The position numbers and the translations under genes were made by a program. The notes beneath the pieces were generated by a model that was not told the DNA's origin, did no database searches, and saw only the letters and a program-made list of their open reading frames with translations. A stretch of DNA of 8,184 bases from JACKPD01 sp034003145 (GTDB lineage Bacteria > Spirochaetota > Spirochaetia > CADAEX01), in assembly GCA_034003145.1 (NCBI GenBank), contig JAVEZE010000122.1, positions 1 to 8,184 of the forward strand. Reading direction: 5' to 3'. Below, piece after piece: positions 1-8,000 of this stretch; within the stretch, counting starts at the first letter, position 1, and the number at the start of each line of letters is the position of its first letter.

Positions 1-1189
1 ACCTTCCCTGCCTTATGCTTTCCGCGAAAAGAGGAATCTGGCCTTTTGATCTTTTTACCATATCAAGTCTTACATATTTCTCATGAAGGAGATGATTCTT
101 ATCTTCAGCATTTTCCATAATATCGGAAAAAACAGTTCCCGCGCCGACTGACGGCAGCTGCTGGGGGTCTCCTACAAGGACAAGACGGCAGTCATCCCTT
201 AAAGATGATAAAAGTATATTCATGATCCCAAGATCAAGCATTGATGATTCATCAATCACAACCAGCCTGTACGGAAGGACAGACTGCCGCAAAACAGATC
301 TTTTTTTGTAACCAATCCCCAACAGCCTGTGCAGTGTTTTAGGCTTTTCCATTTCCCCGTATGCGGGATAACTGCCCAGTGCTGCCTCAAGCCGGCGCGC
401 GGCCCTTCCGGTAGGAGCGGCAAGAGCGATCAACCCGGAGAGGGAAGGATCCATGGAAAGATGGGCTTCGATAACTGATGCAATTACAGTTGTTTTCCCT
501 GTCCCTGGCCCTCCTTCGATAACAGAAAGAGAGGATTCAAATGTTTTTAAGATTGCTTTTTTTTGTTTCTCTTCAAAAACAATCCCGCTCCTCCTCTCAA
601 TTGATGAAACCACTGAGTATATTTCTTTTATTTTTTTATCATCTATTTTTTTTTCTGGATCTTTTTCTGTTTCTTTTTCTGCTTCTTTTTCTGTTTCTTT
701 TTCTGCTTCTTTTTCTGTTTCTTTTTCTGGTTCTTTTTCCGGTTCTTTTTCCGGTTCAAGATAATTCCTGAAAGCGGAAATAAATCTTTTCTCTTCATTG
801 AACAGTTTTTCTGTTGAAAGAAATCTTCCGTTTTCAATAAGTATGAAAGGAGATCTTATTCCCTGCCCTGAGTCTTTTTCCAGTATAAACAGGGAGCTGT
901 TTTCCCTGATAATCTGGTGCGGATCGATTATTGACTTAATCAGCAGGCCAACCGCGTCTCTTTCCTTTTCTGATGCGCTAAATTTCAGTTTTTCAAGTTC
1001 ATCCTTTATGGTATCAATTTTTAATCTCAGATGGCCTCTTTCAAGCAATAAAGATACTGCGCAGATAAAATGGAAAAGAGGGCTGCCCTCCGGCAAACCG
1101 TATCTTCCGCACAAATATTTAGCAAGCATCAGATGGCGTGGGGCTATTCCGCTGTCAAGGTATTTTTCATAGAAATAATCTGCCTTCAA
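1..1189 (-). CDS. recD: RecD, exodeoxyribonuclease V alpha subunit (3' end off the left edge)
   Basis: RecD is the 5'-to-3' SF1B helicase motor of RecBCD. The visible 396 residues begin at TTG (1187-1189) and run open to base 2; the 3' third is outside the window (E. coli RecD has 608 residues). Residues 1-144 resemble the N-terminal RecC-contacting domain. Residues 145-180 are nine charged tetrapeptides. The helicase core follows: Walker A GGPGTGKT at 226-233 (Lys232), motif Ia APTGRAA, the THRLLG-like segment KTLHRLLG, Walker B DESSM at 313-317 and motif III GDPQQLPSVGAG at 340-351. These match E. coli RecD in order and spacing, except that the Walker lysine lies about 55 residues later, largely because of the repeat. 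The frame has no ATG before residue 21. It lies 2 bp after recB and is probably translationally coupled to it. Identification is firm; only the exact start is inferred. Confidence 0.96.
   Translation of the reverse strand, partial: MKADYFYEKYLDSGIAPRHLMLAKYLCGRYGLPEGSPLFHFICAVSLLLERGHLRLKIDTIKDELEKLKFSASEKERDAVGLLIKSIIDPHQIIRENSSLFILEKDSGQGIRSPFILIENGRFLSTEKLFNEEKRFISAFRNYLEPEKEPEKEPEKETEKEAEKETEKEAEKETEKDPEKKIDDKKIKEIYSVVSSIERRSGIVFEEKQKKAILKTFESSLSVIEGGPGTGKTTVIASVIEAHLSMDPSLSGLIALAAPTGRAARRLEAALGSYPAYGEMEKPKTLHRLLGIGYKKRSVLRQSVLPYRLVVIDESSMLDLGIMNILLSSLRDDCRLVLVGDPQQLPSVGAGTVFSDIMENAEDKNHLLHEKYVRLDMVKRSKGQIPLFAESIRQGR
646..654 (-). repeat. A9 homopolymer at the end of the RecD repeat
   Basis: The coding strand has nine consecutive A residues (codons GAA AAA AAA ATA, residues 179-182) directly before the helicase core. 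It is the longest A run noticed in the window; several A7 and A8 runs occur elsewhere in recB and recD. Gain of one A gives AAT AGA TGA and loss of one A gives AAA TAG, so either slip would end RecD at about residue 182, before Walker A. Whether slippage actually occurs cannot be seen here. Confidence 0.85.
650..757 (-). repeat. 12-bp tandem repeat (nine units) encoding EPEK-type linker in RecD
   Basis: Nine consecutive 12-bp units read GAA-nnn-GAA-AAA on the coding strand; the last begins GAT. They encode EPEK x3, then ETEK, EAEK, ETEK, EAEK, ETEK, then DPEK (residues 145-180). The middle units alternate ACA and GCA, giving a 24-bp higher-order period, as expected if duplication of a two-unit block followed the original expansion. 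Because the unit is a multiple of three, gain or loss of units keeps the frame. It sits between the N-terminal domain and the helicase core of RecD. The high charge suggests a flexible or single-helix spacer; that role is inferred. Confidence 0.95.
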
Positions 1190-1191
1190 TC

Positions 1192-4100
1192 TTAAGCCCC
1201 CTTTCCTGTCAGGCTTTTTTTAAGTTTTGCTGTTTTTTCTTTTTCATAGGGAGAAAAATAAATACCCCGGAATGAGCTTTCCGAAACTGCGCTGTCCGGT
1301 AATCCGCTGCCGGCCTGTCCCTTTTCCGAGCTGCCGGAAAGACCCCGTAAAAAAAGATAATAACATCCTCCAGGCTCTGCAGAGCAGCACGATTTTTCTG
1401 AATCAACTATCAAATCAAGGGCTGCCATATAAAGATTCATCTGAAGCAAATAATTATTATTTTTCATCGCAATTTCGAGATTATCCTTATCATAATCACG
1501 AACCGAGTTGCCAAGATAGTTTGTTTTCCAGTCAACAACATAATATGAATTATCAAAGCGGAAAACAAGATCTATGTATCCTTTAAGATAACCATCCTCC
1601 AGCGTAATATTCGGCATATCAGGTATATCAGAAAGCGGCCCTTCCTTTACCTTGATTAAAAATTCAACCTCATGATTCCTGTCAGATTCAGGAATATCTC
1701 CAATCCTTACAGGAACTCCTTTGGGATAAACCCTGCTATTAAGTGTCCTGTATAAAAGCCGCACAACTGATTTACTGCAGAGTTCCGCAAGAGATGATGA
1801 AACGTAATTCCTGGCAGATGAAACAGCAAGATCAAAGAGTCCCGTATCTTCGGCAGCAGCATCTTCACTGCCAAATGAGAGTGTCTTTGAGTAATCAGCT
1901 GTCTCAAGAATTTTATGCATGATATTACCGAAGTCAGCTCCCCTTATCCCTTTGATTCCCTCTATTTCGATAATATCTTTTTCATCATCTGTTTTTTCCT
2001 CTTTCATCTCCAGATGCCTGATCCGGCCATGCTGATGTTCAAATTCAGTTGAGGGTCCGCCTCCTGTTTTCGAAAGGCTTGAATAGCTGTAAACAGGCAT
2101 CCCTCTTCCTGCTGTTTTTTTATCATAGTCAGGTTTCGACAGGCGCAGCTCTCCCTTTTTTTTCTGATCAGGAAGAAAGCTGACAGGAGAAGAGTTTTCA
2201 CAGTCATTGGATTCAATATCAACTGCTGTGAATTTAATATAGGGCCTTTCCCCGCAAAATTGTTTTACCAGAAAATATATTTTTTCAGAAACAATGGATT
2301 TTGCTTCTTCAGTTTTCATTTTTTTGGGAATGTGCTCCGCTCTGATATCAAGCGGCAGCGAAATTGCAATACCTGTATTTTCAAGTTCACTGCAGAGATT
2401 TTCAAACACAAGTGAGGCATAAAGGCTGCTCAGGTTTCCCGGAGATCCGTTTTTGATTAATGGGAGATAAAGTTTTTCAGCTGCCCTTGTCATCGCGACA
2501 TAATAAAGTCTTTTCTTCTCTTCCCACATTTCCCTGAACTGCTTGAGCCTGTTTTCGTTTTTTTTGGTAAAATCAATATACCTTCTGCCGTTTTCAATAT
2601 ACTCATACCAGGATTCCCTGTGGGGAGCCGGCTTTGATGTACCAAGGCCGCCGGCGAAAAAAACAACAGGGAACTCAAGACCTTTGCTTTTATGGATTGT
2701 CATTACCTTTACGCAGCTTCTGTCATGGGCAAGCCTGATATTCTTCTGTTCAGCCTGCTGTGAACCTTCAACAACAGAAATCAAATAACGGAGTATGCCT
2801 GGCGCGCTTTCCTTCTCCTGAATGTTTTTCACAATCATCATTTCTGCTATTTGAAGAATATTTGAAACTTTGCCCTCTCCTCCATGCTCAAGAAGTTTTC
2901 TTGCGATATAAGGGACTTTATCTGCTTCATTTAAATCCGCGATTTCCGAAAAAGGATTTTCCCGGTAAAAAACAGAGTCAAAAACTTCATGAAGATGCCC
3001 GGCCGCGGTTTTCCCGTTCCATGCGGAAAAAATTGTAATAATTTTTTCCATGCTGCCATCTTTTTCAATTTTGAGAATATCATCTGATGAAAAACGGAAA
3101 AAATCAGAAAAAAGGGCTTTTTTAAGCACAGGCAGTGAAGAAGGCTGTGAAAGCGCATAAAAAAAATCAGCGAACTGGGCAGCTTCAACTGACTCAAAAA
3201 GAGGGATATCACCCTCATAGAGCGCAGGGATATTTCTCTCTTTCAGCGCATCAAGCATGGATTTGCAGTCGCTGTTTGCCTCCATGAGAACACATATATC
3301 AGATGGCGAAGTCCCGCTGTCAAGAAGTAAGGCAATCTCATCAGCGTAAATATTTTCAATTATTACAGATATTTTTCCCTTGGAACTGCTTTCCATGCTG
3401 TTTTCAATACCCAGTATCTCTATCCCTGCATCAATTACTTTTTTTTCTGCAGTCTTTCCTGTATCAGCTGAAACCAGATCTGAGCTTTTCACATCTTTAT
3501 ACTCAATCCTGTGTCCTCCTCCCGACGTATATGAAAAAACCCTGCTGAAGATATCGTTTATCCCCTTAACTACTGTATCAGGAGATCTGTAGCATGTGGC
3601 AAGCCTGTACCGGGAAACAAGAGGGAGCGCCTCTGATGCCCTGAAATAAATTTCAAGGTCTGCCCCCCTGAAACGGTAGATAGACTGTTTGGGATCCCCT
3701 ATCAGGATCATTACATGAGAGTTTTGCGTAAAGATCTTGCTGAATATTTCCCACTGGGCAAGATCTGTATCCTGGAATTCATCAACAAGCACAACCCTGT
3801 ATTTCCTCATCAGCTCTTCTGTCAAGGCTGAATCAGGATTTTTTACAGAATCCCGCGTTATTTGTATAAGATCATTAAAATCAAGAAGTGATGCGCTCTT
3901 TTTTTTCCTTTCAGCAAGGCGTATTATTTTTTCTGACGCTTTTTTGATAAAAGCAAATCCAGCCATATTATGGTATATATAATTTATTACAGACCCTGTT
4001 TCATCTTTATCCGCAAATATATCTATTGAGTCAAAAAAAGCTGTTATACACTTTACAAGCTGTAAACTTTTCTCATCAAGAATTTGTGGATCGCAGCCCT

Positions 4101-4980
4101 TGTTTCTTATAAATTCAAGGGTGAGTTTCCAAAGCTTTCCTGAATCAGAAATAAAATCATCTGAAAATATTTCATAAAGGCTTTGCGATGATGCAAGAAG
4201 ACGGAGCAACCCTGAAAGTTTTTCAAAAGTTCCCCCCCTGAAACCAAGTTTCACGGTTTTTGAAATATTTTCAACAGTCCCAGGATCGCAGGAACATTCT
4301 TTAAGCTCCTGTATCGCGTTATACACAGCGCCAGTTGCGTTATCAAACATTGAAATGTTTTCCTCAAGCATCCTGACAACTGAGGCTTCCGGAATAATTA
4401 TATTTTCTTTCGCGTCATCGTCATCGTCAGTGCCAGTGCCAGCGTCCAGCATAAAAGGGTTTTTCAAAAATGAAATAAAATATTCCGCGGCAGTCTCAAA
4501 CTCTTTATTGTTTTTCCTGAAACTCAAATAGGAATCATCAAGGTCATCACCGGCTGTCCTGAAATAATCAAGGACTGCTTCCCTGTAAAGATCTTTTGAA
4601 TCCATAATCGCTGTTCTGAATGCAGCCCTGCTCTCAAAAGGATAATTTTTTATACATGACTGACAGAAAGCATGGATTGTGAAAATCTGCGCATCGCTGA
4701 AACTGATAAATGCTTTCCTTAACCTTTTAATTTCATCAGGTTTGTGCAAACTTCCGTTCTCATTTATTATCTTGCGCAAAAGCGCCATTATCCTGCTTTT
4801 AAGCTCAAGAGCGGCTTTTTCAGTAAATGTAACAGCAAGGATTTGTGAAATATCAAAACCCTTTTCAGCTATATAACGGATTACCAGGTGTTCGAGGCTG
4901 TAGGTTTTTCCTGTCCCGGCAGATGCCTCAATCACCATGTGCTGGTCAAGATTTACTTTTGATATTTCCAGTTCTTCCAT
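1192..4980 (-). CDS. recB: RecB, exodeoxyribonuclease V beta subunit (helicase-nuclease)
   Basis: RecB is the 3'-to-5' SF1A helicase and the only nuclease of RecBCD; it also loads RecA after Chi. The protein has 1262 residues (E. coli 1180). Helicase motifs in order: Walker A ASAGTGKT 19-26 (Lys25), motif Ia TFTEKAA, IHAFC, motif II VDEFQDTD 399-406, motif III GDPKQSIYRFRGAD 428-441, motif IV ATCYRSP, motif V MTIHKSKGLEF 760-770, motif VI YVAMTRA 827-833. The linker carries the RecB-typical YSYSSL. The C-terminal nuclease has His1022 (FGNIMH), Asp1137 (GYIDLVFR), Asp1150 and Lys1152 (VDWKTN), and Gln1180/Tyr1184 (LQMNLY), matching E. coli H956, D1067, D1080, K1082 and the Q-x-x-x-Y motif. The end YYLFLRG...GIYFSP matches the E. 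coli C-terminus. All catalytic residues are present, so an active enzyme is expected. The ATG start is supported by an AGGA and by an upstream in-frame stop. Confidence 0.98.
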   Translation of the reverse strand: MEELEISKVNLDQHMVIEASAGTGKTYSLEHLVIRYIAEKGFDISQILAVTFTEKAALELKSRIMALLRKIINENGSLHKPDEIKRLRKAFISFSDAQIFTIHAFCQSCIKNYPFESRAAFRTAIMDSKDLYREAVLDYFRTAGDDLDDSYLSFRKNNKEFETAAEYFISFLKNPFMLDAGTGTDDDDDAKENIIIPEASVVRMLEENISMFDNATGAVYNAIQELKECSCDPGTVENISKTVKLGFRGGTFEKLSGLLRLLASSQSLYEIFSDDFISDSGKLWKLTLEFIRNKGCDPQILDEKSLQLVKCITAFFDSIDIFADKDETGSVINYIYHNMAGFAFIKKASEKIIRLAERKKKSASLLDFNDLIQITRDSVKNPDSALTEELMRKYRVVLVDEFQDTDLAQWEIFSKIFTQNSHVMILIGDPKQSIYRFRGADLEIYFRASEALPLVSRYRLATCYRSPDTVVKGINDIFSRVFSYTSGGGHRIEYKDVKSSDLVSADTGKTAEKKVIDAGIEILGIENSMESSSKGKISVIIENIYADEIALLLDSGTSPSDICVLMEANSDCKSMLDALKERNIPALYEGDIPLFESVEAAQFADFFYALSQPSSLPVLKKALFSDFFRFSSDDILKIEKDGSMEKIITIFSAWNGKTAAGHLHEVFDSVFYRENPFSEIADLNEADKVPYIARKLLEHGGEGKVSNILQIAEMMIVKNIQEKESAPGILRYLISVVEGSQQAEQKNIRLAHDRSCVKVMTIHKSKGLEFPVVFFAGGLGTSKPAPHRESWYEYIENGRRYIDFTKKNENRLKQFREMWEEKKRLYYVAMTRAAEKLYLPLIKNGSPGNLSSLYASLVFENLCSELENTGIAISLPLDIRAEHIPKKMKTEEAKSIVSEKIYFLVKQFCGERPYIKFTAVDIESNDCENSSPVSFLPDQKKKGELRLSKPDYDKKTAGRGMPVYSYSSLSKTGGGPSTEFEHQHGRIRHLEMKEEKTDDEKDIIEIEGIKGIRGADFGNIMHKILETADYSKTLSFGSEDAAAEDTGLFDLAVSSARNYVSSSLAELCSKSVVRLLYRTLNSRVYPKGVPVRIGDIPESDRNHEVEFLIKVKEGPLSDIPDMPNITLEDGYLKGYIDLVFRFDNSYYVVDWKTNYLGNSVRDYDKDNLEIAMKNNNYLLQMNLYMAALDLIVDSEKSCCSAEPGGCYYLFLRGLSGSSEKGQAGSGLPDSAVSESSFRGIYFSPYEKEKTAKLKKSLTGKGA
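1197..1207 (-). promoter_or_regulatory. Shine-Dalgarno sequence for recD, inside the recB 3' end
   Basis: The coding strand reads AGGAAAGGGGG within the last codons of recB, 7 nt before the TTG at 1187-1189. This purine-rich block decides the recD start: the frame is closed upstream by a TAA (about 1220-1222), and TTG is the only plausible initiator after it that has a good ribosome site. The next in-frame ATG (1127-1129) has no such sequence. The overlap with recB implies that ribosomes finishing recB re-initiate on recD. Confidence 0.75.
3025..3049 (-). other. Perfect 10-bp hairpin inside recB
   Basis: Arms GGAAAAAATT (3025-3034) and AATTTTTTCC (3040-3049) are exact complements around a 5-nt loop. 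The coding strand encodes EKIITIFS of RecB. The stem is mostly A-T and so weaker than its length suggests. Function is unknown; amino-acid composition (Lys next to Phe codons) may explain it. Confidence 0.5.
4414..4443 (-). repeat. Short 6-bp direct repeats encoding a GTGT-DDDDD loop in RecB
   Basis: Two 6-bp motifs are each repeated in tandem (plus-strand TCATCG twice, TGCCAG twice). They encode residues 181-189 of RecB, GTGT followed by five Asp, in the region between helicase motifs Ia and II. The composition differs from the surrounding sequence and looks like a small slippage-born loop insertion. Confidence 0.6.
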
Positions 4981-5047
4981 TCTAAATCCTGCTGTTAAAG
5001 ATATCTATATTAATCTGTCCCACATTCAAGGAGCCAAAACAACTATT
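4981..5047 (-). other. recC-recB intergenic gap (67 bp)
   Basis: This is the only non-coding stretch of any length in the window. It is AT-rich and holds the recB Shine-Dalgarno near its end. No stem followed by a T run is visible, so nothing suggests termination between recC and recB. Candidate promoter hexamers are poorly spaced. The simplest reading is one transcript through recC, recB and recD. Confidence 0.6.
4987..4990 (-). promoter_or_regulatory. Shine-Dalgarno sequence for recB
   Basis: AGGA lies 6 nt before the recB ATG (4978-4980). The reading frame is closed a few codons upstream by a TAG and contains no other start codon between, so this site and ATG define the start. Confidence 0.7.
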
Positions 5048-8000
5048 TCAAAACAACAGACAGGAATAAAAATTCTCAAGAAGCTTTCTGAAATACTCAT
5101 CATCAAACCACGGAGAGGTATTTTCAAAACCTTTAAGGTATTTTATATCGCTGAAACTGTTGTTTTTATAATAATTTTTCATGGCTCCTATAGCTTCATC
5201 ACTGCTGCCCTCTTTTTTATAGTATTTTATCCCATACTCAATACATTCCGGATCAACTACATAGGGGGTTTCTGCTGAAGAAATAAATGCGTCTGCCACA
5301 GCGCACTCTGCCATGACAGAATCAACGTTAGCTGATGAAAACTCTCCTTTTTTGGTGCCGGTTAAATCAAAGACAGAATAGGTAACTGAAGAGTTTTTTC
5401 CATATATTTTCTTAAGCAATATGTAATTAAGCAAATGGCCCGCAATATTTTTTAACCTGAACTTGCCGTTTATCACAGAAAAATAATCATATCCGCTGTA
5501 TCTAAGCTCAGCAATATTTCCCGATACTTCAAGTACGCCTTTTTCTCCCTCCAGGACAGCGGAAGGAAATGAAAGGGAAAGAACCTCATCATTTTTTTCA
5601 AGCGATCTGCCGCGGCCGAGAGTTATCTTTACTTTTGCACGGTTGAAATAACCTGATTTTTCAAGATTATTGTAAAAATCAACGGTGCCCGCTTTCAATA
5701 AATTATACTCAACCCTTGTGGCAGGAATATCGCTGGACCTGCTTTCAAGAATTCTTGATTGCAAAGCACAATCAATAAAATCATCAAAAGATGTTTTTTC
5801 TGATATTTTTGATATCTCATCTGTTATATTAAACTGCTCAAACCAGGGAATTCCAATTATTTCTGCTGTCTCATTTTCAGCCATGCTGAGTTGATTGTTG
5901 GAAAGACCCAGTCTTTTCCCGATATAATGGCTTAACGGGGTTTTAAGAAACTGGATAAGGCTGTATATATCAGTCCCCTCCACTGGACGGCTGACAAGAT
6001 TGCCGGGACCAGCAGCTGTTTCTCCATCCTGTTTTTTTACAAAAACAGGATAGTAGGGATTATTTATTCTGCCTCCTGTCAGTACCGAAGAGAGGCAAAT
6101 AGCCGGAAGATAGTTATTACTGTCGTAAGATAATATGTTATCACTGTTTCCGTCAAAACAGGCCTGGTCATAAGACTGAAGGGGATGTGTTACTGTTATC
6201 TGCTCCGAGGCAGACTTTCCTATCATATCCTCAATTTCAGTCACAAGGACAGATGGCTCCTCCATGGTTCCCTCCGCCGCATCCATTCCGTTATATGATA
6301 TATAAAGTTTTTCTTTTGCTGATATTATTGTCTCAAGAAAAGCGAAAGAATCTGTATTCTGTTTTGTAAGATCTATGCTTTTTTCCGTAACATTACGCAG
6401 ATCATAACCCGGCGGATTATCTTTTCCAGGAAAAGCGTTTATATCCATACCTATTAAAAATATTGCCCTGAACGGAATTGCCCGGAGCGGTTTTATGGAG
6501 GAAAAACAGACTCCGGATGAAAGATACTGTCCCTTGAAATATCCCCCGGCAGAAGAGTATTCATCAAGAAGAGCTTTGAACACAGAAAAAGGAAGGCGGT
6601 ATTCAGGTGCTCCTGTCTCTTTGCCGCCTGCCAGATTATTAATCTGCCTGAAAATATCTTTAAGGAAACTTTTATCCTTTTCATGCAGAAAACCAGGAAC
6701 AGGTTTGAGATATCGGTCCATAATAGACTCAAAAAAAGAGGTCCATTCTGTCAGCCCCATCTGCGCTTTTTTAATATTATACAAATCACGGTAAAGTGAT
6801 TCCGAGGCGGCAAACATTAAAGATATTTTCTTTTCTGATGTGCTGTCAGAAAGGCTGTATGGAAGAACTGGCTCTTTTCCCGCGATAACCATATCCCCTT
6901 CCGACTCATCAAAGACAAGTCCTGATGCGATCCTTTCAAACCCGGCTGACCAGGTTCCAGATTTATCACTATAGGAAAGGAGGTCTTTGCGGTGAGGGGA
7001 ATCAATCCCCCATTTGATCAAAAGCTCACCGCATATATCAAGCCACTCTCCTACATCTTTTTCATCAAGTTCAAACCTTTCCATAAAACAGGGATTTGAA
7101 AAAAGGGTAAAAAGTTCTTTTCTTGTAAACCGCGCTCCGCATAATTCTGCAAGGGAAAGAAACCCCTTGACATACTGGGACTGCATGGCAAAACTGATAT
7201 CCATTACGTTATACGGTATATCAAGAAGTTCGTCGGTTGAGGGGAAAATTGATTCAATAAAAGGGAGATAAAGATTAATATCGGGAGCTGCGACGCCAAT
7301 TTCGTGGAATTTCAGTTTTTCCGAGGAAACAAGCCTCAAAATATTGTTTTTTAATATCTCAATTTCCCTTTTTCTACCTGGAGCTGAGACTATCTGAAGA
7401 GAGTTGTCAGCAGCAGTAATTTCAGGTACAGGGTAAATTTGATTGTTGAATATAATGGCTTTAAGGTTTCCCAGCAATGTAGATGAAGAAGGGGTTTCAT
7501 AGAATTCTTTTACAGTAATTTCTTTTTCCGAAAGTAACCGGGACAAATCCCGGACAAGAGTGCTCCACCGTTCCGCTGCCGATAAACTGGATGCCGCAGA
7601 TTTACCAGAAGCCTGTCTTTCATTTGTGCTGCATGACGGGGAAGGGGAAAGGATAAAATGGTCTACTGCAACATTGGCTGCTGATGAAAGATACTGAAAA
7701 AAAGAAACAGTCTGCTCAGTTAAAAAGGAAGAGCCGAATATCGCTATATTCATGTTTATTTCAGGAACCGCATATTTACCTGCAAGTATTCCGCTTATAA
7801 TCTGCCCCGGGTGAATATACCCCGATTCATGTGAAAATATCATTTTCCATAAAATCCTCTGCCATTTTTCATGCCGCACCAGGTAGCTGTAATCCGGGTT
7901 ATCAAGAAAACTGCTTCCCTGTTCCCAGGAAGCAGTCATTTCTGCGCAGTTAAGCCCGTAATGATAGAAAAGTCCCGCAATACTGTCAGAGAGGTAAAAA

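Noticed and set aside
453..837. Plus-strand Ser/Phe-rich and minus-strand Lys/Gln-rich open frames over the repeat region
   Set aside because: They are other-frame readings of the 12-bp RecD repeat; the RecD frame carries clear helicase motifs on both sides of it.
1127..1129. ATG (Met21) as the recD start
   Set aside because: No ribosome binding site precedes it, and it would remove residues that fit the RecD N-terminal domain; the TTG with a strong Shine-Dalgarno is better.
1144..1170. Eight-codon ATG mini-ORF after recB
   Set aside because: It starts inside recD in another frame (ATG at 1168-1170), stops at once at TAG, and has no ribosome site of its own.
1363..1389. Cys1198, Cys1199 and Cys1206 of RecB as an iron-sulfur cluster like that of AddB
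   Set aside because: Spacing does not match the AddB-type cysteine pattern and no partner cysteine before the nuclease core was recognised; other features are RecB-type.
4981..5047. Promoter for recB in the gap
   Set aside because: TTGAAT and TATAGA/TAATAT-like hexamers exist but with spacings of 14 or 11 nt; TTGGCT to TAATAT is 19 nt and weak. Not enough to call.
4937..5278. Plus-strand 113-residue open frame across the recC-recB gap
   Set aside because: It mostly overlaps the antisense of recC and recB, shows no recognisable domain, and has no clear ribosome site.
7937..7939. ATG as the recC start
   Set aside because: The frame stays open to the window edge and the upstream residues (for example RLFYLSDSIAGLF) match RecC, so this methionine is internal.
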